The notes beneath the pieces are model-generated. The model was given only the letters and a program-made list of their open reading frames with translations. It did not search any database and was not told where the DNA came from. Of a stretch of 64,000 bases of DNA, positions 12,798-24,547 are shown piece by piece. Position 1 is the first letter of the stretch. Each line of letters opens with the position of its first letter. This stretch comes from Branchiostoma belcheri (Eukaryota; Chordata; Leptocardii; Amphioxiformes; Branchiostomatidae): contig NW_017804365.1 in the NCBI RefSeq assembly GCF_001625305.1, forward strand, positions 580,414-644,413, written 5' to 3'. The translations under genes and the position numbers were made by a program.

Positions 12798-13684
12798 TAC
12801 CTTCGCCAAGAAGGTTATGTTTTCAGAGGCGTTCGTTTTTTTTTGTCTGTGTGTCTGTAAACACGATAACTCGATAAGGCTTAAATGGATTGTCTTCATA
12901 CTTGGTAAGTGGGTAGGTCTTGATGAGAACTAGAAATGATTGGATTTTGGGCCCCCTGGCGGCTTGTTGTGGTAGTGCAGCGGAACTTCCGGTTTTGATA
13001 TCTCATGATCTGGACGTGCTGGGGGCACGAAATTTAAATGGTAGGTAGCTCTTGTGCTGGGGAAGGAGTGACGTAGGTTTGGGGCCCCTAGCGGCTTGCT
13101 CAGGAACTGCAGGGGCGTTTCTTCAAAAATATACAAAAGAGGATAATTCAAGAACCGGTTGATGGATCGTTGCGATTCTTGGTATGTAGGTACATGTAGC
13201 TTAGGGACGATTGACATAATTATGCGACGATTATGCAAATCTGGATGTAATTTGTATAATTTATGAGGAAATTCTATTAATCAGCTGCATTACATTATAG
13301 GACTACTCAAGCTTGTGACATACGTAATTGAGAACGAGAGAACCACAGGCAGATATTAATTATGTAAATTAACAGTTAATTTGCATAATTAATGAGAAAA
13401 TTTTATAATTCCATAATGGTAACCGCCTGGAATTTCATACTTAAGGTATTTGAAAGTTAAGTGAAGGTGGACAACATTAAATATAAATTATTCAAATAAC
13501 AACCTCATTTGCATGATTTATGAAGAAATTATAGAATGACTTTCTTTGTTAAGATAAGGCTGTCTTTTGGTGGAAAATATGATCAACTGGTATAATTCAT
13601 GCAAATGAGGATCCTATTTGCATAATCAGGAGGAATAATTCTTTACTTTGTCAGTCATGAGGTATGAGATCGTGGAAATCTAGT
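12798..13684 (+). mobile_element. Second copy of the TACCTTCGCCAA transposon
   Basis: The left terminus at 12798 and the internal sequence match the element at 2942-3840. The right end lacks about 20 bp, including most of the terminal inverted repeat, and only 'ggtatgagatcg' remains. The two copies sit upstream of the two NTase-TPR genes at similar but not identical distances. Confidence 0.75.
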
Positions 13685-14660
13685 TAACATTAGATTTGTT
13701 GTACATTTTAAAGTAGAGCAAAAGAATATTTGATCGTTTGTTACACTACGATGCAAGTAGATCACGTGTAACCTTGGCGCTCTTTCACACAGGAGAAAAT
13801 GATTTATTATCATTGTTTTTTCCATGAAAGTTTATGATATTTGACTCAACCAAGAACGAGTACGTATCCGATCGTACAACACTCTTGCATGTGTGACTGG
13901 AATCTTAGTCTAAACACATACAATTAAATAAAAGACTTCATTTAATTTTTTAAAAACATTTTCTTCTTTTCCTTGGGAATTTGTTTTGGCATTCTGCGAC
14001 ATTAGTATCGACTATTTTTATGGTGCAATTCACGGAATATTTTGCTCATTTCCCAGAAGCTTTGTACGATTTACAGTATGGTCGAAACCTTTGTTTTTGG
14101 AAACGGTCGAAAATTCATGCGCGCGCGGATGTCATCCATATAATCAACATGGCCTTAGGCAGGTTACTCAGGGATAATGAATTGTACGTGCGTACATGAC
14201 GAGGCGCGCCCAAGGTTAACATAGGTTACCTATTGTTCTGTACAATTTTCAGAAGAAACAGTACATGGCTAAGTCCTGAAGTATTTGGTGTGCTTTTTTT
14301 CTCTCTTCCAATACCATATCTACATGTCTAGTGTGGTATGAACACGTGCATAGTTGTGGCAAATTTTAGACGGAGTATTAGAACATTAGAACATTTACAT
14401 AAATGATTAGTCAAAAGAAGACATGCCTTGGGTACATATCAAATAGCTCTTACCGCGTTCTCTGTGAAACCAAGGGTAAAAACAACCGGCTGTGTCTGGA
14501 GTTGAGGCTGTGCGAACCTATAGCTAGTGGAGAATAGGTCTTCGTAACAAGAATGTGTTGTTGCTTTGCTAGCCTGCTTAATATGATTGGTACAATTTTT
14601 CTTCCTCAGGTCAATAAACCAGAGTGCGGTCGACATAGATGCGTGTTCATCGGGATATTT
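13685..14660. other. Spacer upstream of copy 2, no gene seen
   Basis: AT-rich sequence. A block at about 14050-14150 is related in inverse to 11280-11350. Beyond 14600 the DNA aligns with the promoter side of copy 1. Confidence 0.5.
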
Positions 14661-14666
14661 AAGAAC

Positions 14667-14675
14667 TATATAAGG
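14667..14675 (+). promoter_or_regulatory. TATA box of NTase-TPR copy 2
   Basis: TATATAAGG lies about 100 bp before the start codon at 14778, within DNA shared with copy 1. Copy 1 has lost the motif. The transcription start is not known. Confidence 0.5.
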
Positions 14676-14777
14676 TAATGTGAAGACACTTGCGGACAAA
14701 ACCTTCTTTTTCGTATTTGATACACAAGGAAGACTCTAATTGCATAACCAAAGAAAACACTGCCAGGAGGAACAAAT

Positions 14778-17700
14778 ATGTCACACACAGCGCTGTCTAC
14801 AGTGGTGGACGAATTTCGGGAACTAGACTTAATCTTTAAAAGCGGTTCTGATCTGGATGTTGTAGAGAGGGGATACGCACGGAAGTTGGTTCACGCTATA
14901 AGTACTCAAAATCAGGTTTTGGAGTGTGAAGCTTTGAAAGGTCTCGGAGATTTGTACCTGCACAAAGCAAAGATGAACAAGCATAAAGCAGAGAACTTCC
15001 ACAAGGCCTGCTCGTTGTACACAGAACTCTTACGGTATTACACTAGTACTGAGGAGAAGCAAGTTGTACAGCATCGCATCAGATATGCAGAGAAGTGTAC
15101 AAAACTGGTCCATGAACAAGAGGTTCTAAAAGCCTTTGCTACGAATACAGGCAATACCATATTGGCTGTGTCCACGACCCTTCACGAAGTGAAAAAGAAG
15201 TCGAAAGGACATGCGATGCACTTGATTGAAGGTTATACAAATTCTTTAGTGAAAGCAATCATGGAAGGAAACAAACGTTTGGAAATAGAATCCTTGAAGA
15301 GCCTGGGAGATGTGTATCTAGAGAAGGGAAGGGTTGGTAAGGACGAGACAGCGTTCAGTAAATCAGCTGGTCTGTACCGAGCGGCGCTGGACCGCTGTGA
15401 AGATTCAGACGGCAGAGAAACGCTAAGACACCGCATCAAGTACGCAGAGAAAGTCAAGGAACAAGAACGCAAGGTGAGAAAATGTTTATCTTTTTCAACC
15501 ATATGATTTTTATATAACATGCTTTATTCGGCCTGTTGCACAGATATGTAGCCAGCTTTATGCGACTGATGAAATAATAAACCGATGTGCTTCTTAAAAT
15601 GCATGTTTAGTTTATTTAATTGACAATTGGAAATCCTACTTTTCGTTACATGCTATTAGATAGGGTATTATTTACAAATCTAAGCTAAGTTTCCATCTTC
15701 ATATTATCTTCTTTCCAAAGAAAAACCGAGAAACGGGACGGACCAGAAACAAGAAAGATGGAAACAGCAGCAAAGAGAAACAAGAAGGTTTCACAGACAG
15801 GTTTGTTTGCTGTCTTTTGACAGGTTAGATAGATGCTCAGCCTATTCATAGTACATTTTAAGTAATACGCTCTGTATCGGCTAATGTTACAATATCCCAG
15901 TATCAATAATTGTGACTCCTTTTCTACAGAACGTACCAAGAGCAGCTACAGGAAGGCTGCAGGGCCCTGCAGACAGGGGACCTGGACACGGCAGAACGGA
16001 ACTTTGCAGCTGCGCTCAAGGCCGTTCATGTGAAAGGTGAGTGATTCCGTGTACCTGTCACATGGTGACAATATAACTTTTATCAAAACCCATAAATTTC
16101 AGTAAAGATGGGACATTATGTCTTCCATGGTTTACACAAGAGAAGTGAAACCCTTCAGACATAGCTTTAGACACATACAATAGTTTTAGACAATTAGATT
16201 TTATTATGTACATTCTAAAGTTATCTTAAACTCTGTTTAAATGTTTTTTTGTAACTCAATTTGTAACTTGCAATTAGCCTTCGGGCATGGATTTGCAATA
16301 AACTTCTTAAACTTATTACAGCAAGGTAAGTAAAGTCATTATAAAAAGATACACAGGTGTGTATTTGTGTATCACACACTGTGTCAGCTAACGTGCAAAT
16401 AAGATTTTGAAAAAAAAAACTCTTGGGGCATAACTATCTTGCAACGATCGTTTATGTAATGTTCCAATGCAGGTCAGCACTGGAAAGAGACAGAGCCCCT
16501 TTGCAAGTTAAGCGATGTCTACCTGAAGAGAGGAGAGAAGTCAAAAGACGGAGGTGATTTCACCAAGGCTGCAGCACTCAGTAACGCAGCACTGGTGAGA
16601 GCAAAGGTAGTAAACAAAGAGGACATCAAACATACAATACAGAGAATAACACAATCTTTTGTTAAGCACGTCCTGAGTATCGAACAAACGGTACCCACGG
16701 ATGACGCAGAGAAACACAAATCAATGTTAACAGAATGCCGCTGTTTTGTGGAAGAAGAGATCAAAAGAATTGAGCAGCAAATAGATCCTTATGGCCTAGA
16801 TGACAACGACCCAGAGATAACGGTGGTAGAGAAGAAGAGAGTGGAAGCAAACAAAGCCTTGTTTGACACAATTGTTAATCAGCGAAAAACATTCATAGCT
16901 GACCTTGTAGATGAGTGTATGGAGGTTATGGGCCCCCCTCCCTGCAAATACGCCATGATAGGACTGGGTTCACAGGCCACAGGACTAGTAACGCCTTACT
17001 CCGATCTGGAATTTGCTATTCTGATAGGGGAGGAAACAGAAAACAGTCTAGAATACTTTCACACACTAACACATTACCTTCATCTCAAAGTGATCAATCT
17101 TGGGGAAACCATTCTCCCGGCCATGGCGATCAAGTCTCTCAATGACTTCGAGTCAAAGAACAAGCTTGACAACTGGTTCTATGACTCTGTAACGCCACGT
17201 GGATTTTCTTTCGATGGAGCCATGCCACATGCATGTAAAACCCCACTAGGGAGAGGTAAAACATGTCTCCTTATTCGCACACCAAGTCACATGGCAAATT
17301 TTCTTGAAGATGACGTTAAGCTACATCTTAAGAAAGGCTACCACCTAGCGAGTGTGTTGGGAAATGTATCATTAATTACTGGAGAACAAGGCTTGGTCGA
17401 TAAATACACCGTTGCATGGAATCAGCAACTGAAGAAAAATGGAAGTGAAATTGCCAGGCTGCTAGCAAACACTGTGTTGATGGAAAATACCAAGACTTTC
17501 GAAATGCAGGATCCGACTGCCCGAATGCTGAATGTAAAGAAAGAAGTTTATCGCTTTTCAAGCCTTGCTGTATCTTGTTGGGCACTGCTCTGTGACATAC
17601 AGCCGACCACAATCTGGGAGACTATCCAGAATATGCACAAGAAGGGTGCCATTAGTGATGAGAACGCACATCACTTAATGGTTCTGGTCAGCATCTCAGC

Positions 17701-19762
17701 AGAACTGAGGTTGCGAACTTACATGAACAATCGTGGTCAGGTGGAAAACATGTCAGTCTTATCGTCAATGTCAGTCAATGATGACATGGAGGAAAAAACA
17801 AAGAGAATTTTTCACTTCTCCAACGTAAAACAGCTCATGAGATACTACTACACGGCAACACCTTTAAAGTACTTTGTTCCGCAACTTAGCAACGGTCAAC
17901 CAGTAGAAGAGCCCTCGATTCTATTTGACAACTCTTTACTACTGCAAGCAGATGTATACGAAAGTCTGTGCGACTACAACCAATCAAAGACATGCCTTGA
18001 ACAGGCCCTTCAAACAGTGCTATCAACACACGGAACGGGTGCGATTCATCCTCACATTGACGGGTTGCTTCATAAGATGGGTCACGCCTGGTATTACCTT
18101 GGTGATAACAGAAAAGCCGTCAACTATTATCAGCAGTCATTGCAGATGAAGCGGAGTATCTATGGTAAAGGCAAAGCACATCATAATATCGCCTCGTCAC
18201 TAAACGACTTAGGTGCCGCCTGGAAGAACCTTGGTGATTACAGAAGGGCCGTCAGCTATCATGAACAGGCACTAGAGATGAGGCGGAGTATCTATGGTGA
18301 GGGCAACGCACATTCTGACATTGCTTCGTCACTAGGCAACTTGGGTAACACCTGGAGTCACCTTGGTGATTATAGAACGGCCGTCAGCTATCATGAACAG
18401 GCGCTAGAGATGAGGCGGAGTATCTATGGTGAGGGCAATGCGCATCCTGATATCGCCTCCTCACTTAACAACATGGGCAGTGTCTGGAGTCACCTTGGTG
18501 ATTACAGAAAGGCCATCAGCTATCATGAACAGGCACTAGAGATGAGGCGGAGTATCTATGGTGAGGGCAATGCGCATCCTGACATCTCCTCGTCATTAGG
18601 CAACTTGGGTACCGCCTGGAGTTACCTTGGTGATCACAGAAAGGCCGTCAAATATTTTCAACAGTCACTAGAAATAAAACGTATTATCTATTGTGAGGGC
18701 AATGCACATCCTGATATCGCCTCCTCACTTGACAACTTGGGCAATGCCTGGAGTGACCTTGGTGATTACAGAAAGGCCGTCAGCTATTATGAACAGGCAC
18801 TAGACATGAGGCGGAGTATCTATGGTGAGGGCAAAGCACACCCTGATATCGCCTCGTCATTTAACAACTTGGGTACCGCCTGGAGTTACCTTGGTGATCA
18901 CAGAAAGGCCGTCAAATATTTTCAACAGTCACTAGAAATGAAACGTAGTATCTATGGTGAGGGCAACGCACATTCTGACATTGCCTCGTCACTAGGCAAC
19001 TTGGGCAATGCCTGGAGTCACCTTGGTGATTACAGAAAGGCCGTCAGCTATCATGAACAGGCACTAGAGATGATGCGGAGTATCTATGGTGAGGGCAACG
19101 CACATTCTGACATCGCTGCGTCACTTAACAACTTGGGTAATGTCTGGGGTGGCCTTGGTGATTATAGAAAGGCCGTCAGCTATCATGAAAAGGCACTAGA
19201 GATGAGGCGGAGTATATATGGTGAGGGCAACGCACATCCTGACATCGCCTCGTCACTTAACAACTTGGGTAATGTCTGGGGTGGCCTTGGTGATTTTAGA
19301 AAGGCCGTCAGCTATCATGAACAGGCACAAGAGATGAGGCGGAGTATCTATGGTGAGGGCAACGCACATCCTACCATCGCCTTGTCACTTAACAAATTGG
19401 GTACCGCCTGGAGTCACCTTGGCGATCACAGGAAGGCCGTCCGCTATTTTGAACAGGCACTAGAGATGAGGCGGAGTATCTATGGTGAGGGCAACGCACA
19501 TCCTGACATCGCTTCGTCACTTAACAACTTGGGCAATGCATTGAGTCACCTTGGTGATCACAGAAAGGCCGTCAGCTATCATGAACAGGCGCTAGAGATG
19601 AGGCGGAGTATCTATGGTGACATGGCGCATCCTGACATCGCGGAGTCACTTAGAAACTTGTGCGTTGTCTGGAGAGACTTTGGTGATCGCAGAAAGGCCG
19701 CCTCTTACTACGCTCAGTTTACACGGATAAAGCAGATGATTGATGGCACTTATAGGCCCTGA
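14778..19762 (+). CDS. NTase-TPR protein, copy 2 (intact, 1390 aa)
   Basis: Exons 14778-15473, 15721-15800, 15930-16036 and 16473-19762 join in phase to 4173 nt. Residues 1-232 form two repeated helical blocks ([20 protein letters not shown]). A basic linker and a third helical block ([10 protein letters not shown]) follow. Residues about 455-740 resemble the GlnD/DUF294 nucleotidyltransferase fold: G460-S461, then D472-L-E474, with D574/D575 (EDDVK) as a candidate third acid. They end in a DUF294_C-like helix ([10 protein letters not shown]). About residues 825-1385 are 13 TPRs of 42 residues, kinesin-light-chain type. There is no signal peptide or membrane segment, so it is probably cytosolic. 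By family knowledge such NTases transfer nucleotides to proteins or small molecules; here the substrate is unknown. The NTase and all TPRs share one 3.3-kb exon, unlike the short-exon N-terminus. A role as a sensor or in defence is inference. Confidence 0.88.
18045..19720 (+). repeat. Thirteen 126-bp TPR-coding repeats
   Basis: The 42-residue units match those of copy 1. Two forms alternate: [15 protein letters not shown] and [15 protein letters not shown]. The second form appears twice inside the array with the same neighbours (SYLGDHRK), suggesting that a block of two units was duplicated. Confidence 0.9.
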
Positions 19763-21010
19763 CATTGCTAATATACTGAAAAACTTTTTGTGTCCCACAA
19801 ATTGTTCAATAGCTACACAGAAAGCAGTTAAATGAGAAAGTATCATTAACAATGATAATGAGCTATGACGAATCGATGTTGTTTTGAAAACGAACAGCTG
19901 TGTTGTTTGGTATAAATTATATTACTAAATCATATTATCTATTATGATTTCATACTACTTCCATATGTACATTTGAGTTACGTTGGTTGATTTGACTTAT
20001 GATTTTACTTTTGTTATACAATGCTTATATTTATTTTACTATATCATATTACCTATTTATTATGATTTCATACTACTTCCATTTGATTTGATTTATGTTG
20101 TCAAGTTGGATAGTTCCACTTCTTTTGTTCTGTTCTTTTGTTGAATAAAAAAAATGAAAAAAAAATTGCTGTCACATATGCATGTTTCCCTTTTTTTTAA
20201 AACATTGCAATCTCCAGCAATGTACAAACATTGCAAGATCCAGCAATGTACATGTGGATACGTAGTATTGGAGGACCCACAACTGTATCGTTTTGAATAC
20301 TATCTTAATTCCACAATGATATTCACCATCAATTAACTAATCCAATAGAATGTTTGAAACTAGTGAAAACTGTCATTATGGTCAAGTAAACCGTATGGAG
20401 AAATAATGTAAAATACAGAAATTGTATTTGCTCTAGTTGTTTCATCATACAATTGTTGGCAGCGGTATAAAATGACAGTACAACAGCAAGTCAACATTCA
20501 GAAATCTTTTGCCATGAAACGTTTTATCGCTTTCAGCAAGGACAAACAACAAAACATTCCAATTTTATACTATCAATGTGAATAACTATACAATCATTTC
20601 TGTTAAATCCAAACAATAAAGGGCTTCAAATGATCGTTTGACCTGTAATATATTATTAAGTTGCTAGATGGCGCTACTGCACACATGGCTAGGGATGGTA
20701 TGAGTTTGAATGGTCACCAATAGTTGCCATGAGCAATATCTACACAGAAACTACAGAAGTTTGGGAAAACGTCAATCAGCGTTAGTCAAGCCTTTGTCCA
20801 AATTTGCAGTTTTCTTGACGTTGAAATTGTGTGTCCCAATGTATTGTATGATGTTATATGTCTAATATGTCCCTGCATGTTTGGTCAGTTATGGCTGACG
20901 TGAACTGGGATATCAATGTTCCTTTCTTTTAGTTGTGAATAAACAATGATTTCACTAATTGCTGAATCTAAAGAGATTCTGCTAAAATTAAATGTACCTA
21001 CACAAAATAA
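19763..21010 (+). other. 3' flank of copy 2 with two later insertions
   Basis: The flank aligns with 9147-9990 but is interrupted twice. About 19918-20165 is an AT-rich insert with an internal direct repeat (tatgatttcatactacttcc) and an A-rich end after 'gttgaataaaa'. About 20829-20959 is a 130-bp insert ending 'gaataaacaatgatttcact'. Both look like short retroposon 3' ends. Confidence 0.6.
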
Positions 21011-21520
21011 CCTGTTCCTCCACTCACTTTGAAAGTGGTTGTACTCGAACCTTTGTTGTTAGTGTTTTCTATGAGATTTACTACAAAGTCTATGCCGATT
21101 GTATAAAGCACCAAGAAAATATGAACTACTAGTATCAACACATTTAGGAACCGTACGCCAAAACCGTGAGATACATTGTACCTTTTAATGAAACCAGTTT
21201 ATTCTGTAGCTTCTCTAAAGCGTTAACCGAGTGTTGAATAATTGAAAGAATAAACAACCACCTTGAATTCCAGAAATACAAAAGTGAACAGTCATCAGCT
21301 GAGAATTCTTGACAAAACAAGAGAAACTTTTACTGGAAAAAAATCACATCACATGTCCATGAAAAAAAATCACATGTCCATGCACAAATTCAGACCAAAA
21401 GGTTCAGTTGAGATTCACAACGAAACTCCTTGATGCCAAAACGTTATTGTGTTCATCAATTGCTAACAATATCGGATAAAAAAGTCTAGATCTGGTTTAA
21501 ATCGTTTGATCCAGGCCTAG

Positions 21521-21950
21521 GTAATGCCGAACCTAAACTCCCTCCACACGGACCCCGCCTACTGGCCTGATCCGGACCGGTTTGACCCCGGAAGGTTTCT
21601 GGACGCGGAAGGGAACGTCATCATCAAGCCTTCATGCCGTTTTCAGGAGGTAAGGCTGAACGATATCTTCAGAAGTACCGCAGTAGTGATGACAAACCTT
21701 CTATGCGAGGGTTGGCTGGTCTTACAACTCGGCATTAATTTTTCCAGGCCGACGTGTGTGTCTTGGAGAGCAGCTGGCCAGGATGGAGATTTTCTTGTTC
21801 TTCTCCACCCTGCTGCAGTCCTTCACCTTCAGGACGCCAGAGGGCGCTCCTGCTCCAACCACTGACGGCGTCTTTGGTATGACGTTAACCCCGCATCCGT
21901 TTAAGCTCGTGCGATCCCGCGTTGGTTTATTGGCTAGATGTATGATGTGA
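21521..21950 (+). pseudogene. Cytochrome P450 (CYP2-like) C-terminal relic
   Basis: Two exon-like blocks remain. 21521-21649 encodes MPNLNSLHTDPAYWPDP and the PERF-region FDPGRFLD. 21748-21950 encodes the haem-ligand segment [13 protein letters not shown] and the usual C-terminal strands ([10 protein letters not shown]). Between 'IIKP' and the haem loop the frame shifts: FMPFSG is read in the next frame before the donor at 21650, then joins G-R-R-V-C in phase. About seven bases have been lost compared with the family pattern (KPESFMPFS). No upstream P450 exons are present in the window, so this is a truncated, frameshifted remnant. Confidence 0.75.
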
Positions 21951-22244
21951 TGATGACAATGACGTGATTCATTCATTTTTTTTCTAAATTTCTTTTGACA
22001 GGGGCGCTTAAATGATGATCAGCACAAGGGAAGCCATAAGTTTTGCACGTGAGAAAGCTATTGTATGTCGTTGAGGTTACTCGTATATGCTTTCCAAACC
22101 GCTTGAGGATGGTGGACATGTAAGAGTGTGCGTTATACGGCGGGTGTAATGCACGGTTATAACAAAGAAACTCCCTTACTGTTGTAGCATTTGGATACAT
22201 CTGAGTTTTTTTTTTTACCTTGGTGAAAACTGTGGTCTTTTGGT

Positions 22245-22285
22245 TCTCTCTCTCTCTCTCNNNNNNNNNNNNNNNNNNNNGTTCG

Positions 22286-22347
<62 letters not shown>

Positions 22348-22400
22348 GTCTCTCGCTCTCTGCTCCTCTCTTCTTCTTCTTTCTCTCTCTGTGTCTCTTT
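22245..22400. repeat. (TC)n microsatellite with assembly gap
   Basis: A long CT run, interrupted by 20 undetermined bases at 22261-22280. Long open frames across it are artefacts of the dinucleotide repeat. Confidence 0.95.
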
Positions 22401-22889
22401 CCGTGTGTCCCTTCCCACATCCGTTTATCTCTCTCCGTATGCTTGTGCGTCTGTACAGTTGAGTGACATCACGCGTGGGTGGTTGGAGTTACCTAACCAC
22501 AGACCACAAAAGGTCAGACACAGGAATTTAGGTCCCAGAAGCTGGCCGATAGCCGGGATGGTAGTGTGGCAGTTTACAGCAGTGACAACATGCATGGACA
22601 GGTAGACAGAAAAATAATGAATAAAGTAAGAAGTCTCAGTTTTTTTAAGATAAATTAATTTGCTGTGATCAGAACATAGAGATACAAGTCAAGCCTTTTC
22701 TGCTGACAGGGTGATCCCGTCACCTCTTTGTTGTAATCTAATTAGCGAGTGAATATACACCAATCATGATCGCCAATTTACCTATCGATTACCTCATCAG
22801 TGTACACTAAAGCCTGATGAGCGTTACATGTATCTGTAACTATTTCATTATCCTCGACTTAGATCTGCGGAAACAGTGTGTACGATAGA

Positions 22890-23215
22890 CCAGATGGCAT
22901 CCAATGCAATTTCAGGGCTACCAAAGAAAAAATATTCTGAATGAGGAAATCTGTCTGATATTGACATTTACTGTCATTTTTGTTTGTGCTCATCACAATA
23001 TCGTCATCATGCATTTCATACTTGAATCGTTTGGAATAGAACCCAAAACAAGCTACGAGAAGCGTCTCTTTGGGTGCCGCCCATAGATATATAGGACCAG
23101 CCTACGATATGTATACAAAACAAGCAACCGTTTTCCGTCAGCGACATCGCATTTTGCCTCACAGATATCAGTAGGCCATGGGATAGTTTTGATTCAACTT
23201 TTTAGTTTTTAGTTT
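22890..23215 (+). mobile_element. MITE of the 'AAAGGCATCCAATGCAATTTCAG' family
   Basis: It begins near 'gcatccaatgcaatttcag' and contains 'gaggaaatctgtctgatatt' and 'cgttttccgtcagcgacatc', shared with copies at 29053-29438, 40290-40612 (reverse), 42450-42800, 45560-45860 and 49750-49959. The right end is truncated. Confidence 0.6.
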
Positions 23216-23705
23216 AAAAACCTATCCTGCTCCCTTTACCTTTTTCAAAAGCTACCCATCCAAGTGTACTTAAATCTTCATGGTGTATCCCTCCATGTTT
23301 GAAGTCCCCCTGGGTCCCATATGTCCATAGTCATTAGCGAAGTAATGCTGACAGGACACAGTAATTGACCACGGACAACAATGCCCTAACACGGACAGTG
23401 GCCCAGAGTGAGATCTGTCTATGGTCTGTAAAATGTACCGCACAGTCGTCGGACAAAATGTCCTCAATTATTAATACCTGTAATTGGTGGTAATCAGTCC
23501 GCTAAATGGTCGATAATCGGTGGTTTCATGAATTCTTCACAAGCTGAAATCAGGATCTTGTCCAGACCAAGTCGGAATATTGCTATTGATCTCTGCACGC
23601 AATGTTCCAGATTCAGTGGGGACTACTGCACCACTGTACCCCAGTTCTAGTTTACACCGGTTTTTGTGTGAAAAACATTTGGGACTGCTCGGCAGACAGG
23701 ATCAA

Positions 23706-23947
23706 CTAGCCTCTTCCAGGCTTCAGAGGCGGTTGGAAAGAGTAGAAACTAACCGAATAGATAGATAACACACCAGGAAGTTTGTCCACTATTAGCAGTT
23801 CAGAGCGACAAACTGTGCTAAGCGTTCGGGAGGCCAAATTCGTGAATGTGTGACAGGGGCTTTAGCTCACTAACTCCCCTGATATGTTATCTGTCGATTT
23901 GTCCAATTTCCACTCTTTCCAGCCGCCCCTTAGCCTGGTAGAGGCTA
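23706..23947. mobile_element. Fold-back MITE (TAGCCTCTnCCAGGCTTC family)
   Basis: The left arm 'tagcctcttccaggcttc' pairs with the right arm ending 'gcctggtagaggcta'. The arms also share '(g)gaaagagta.aaa.t..cc' and 'tagataac'. A short unrelated piece with 'tgtgtgacaggggcttta' sits in the middle. Confidence 0.7.
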
Positions 23948-24164
23948 AGGAACAACGTGAGTGTCATACGTAGAACAACATTTTAAAGTACGGTTCAGTT
24001 GAAATCGGTTCAGTACTACAAGAAGCTGCTAGGCGCCGCTTTTGGTTTGCAAAATTTAACTTCTTTTAAATCCATGCACATGATACCATTTGAACATAAC
24101 AGGATGTTTTTCATATGATTACCCAATTGCCTTTTGCTGAGATTTTAGAGATGTAAAGAATTAG

Positions 24165-24547
24165 AATGTTTATTGAAAAAAAAAATGACAAAATGGCAAG
24201 GCACAATTTCGTAGTTTTGTGTCGTTGCGTTGTGTTGGGTTTGGGTAGCCTTTACCAGGCTTCGGGAGGCGGCTGGAAAGAGTAAAAATCGGCCAAATAG
24301 AGAGATAATATGCCAGGGGAGTTAGTCCGGCTGCGACAAACAGTTCTCTCTACTGGACCAATTCCCCTGGCTTGTTATTCTCTCTATCTGGCCAATTTCT
24401 ACTCTCTCCGGCCGCCTCCCGAAGCCTGGTAGAGGCTGCCCAAACCCAACACAACAACACACTGAATTTCTTCCAAAAAGCACACCAAAACTACGACATT
24501 GTGTCTTGCCACTGTGTCATGTTCTTCTCAATGAACATCTTTATACT
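24165..24547. mobile_element. Large fold-back element, about 380 bp
   Basis: The core (24246-24436) is the same TAGCCTnTACCAGGCTTC family. The inverted symmetry continues outward through 'ttgtgttgggtttgggtagcc', 'gtcgtagttttg' and 'atgtttattga', so nearly the whole 380 bp can fold on itself around about 24350. Confidence 0.7.

Noticed and set aside
22157..22605. Open frames rich in Ser-Leu or Glu-Arg
   Set aside because: Products of the TC dinucleotide repeat, not genes.
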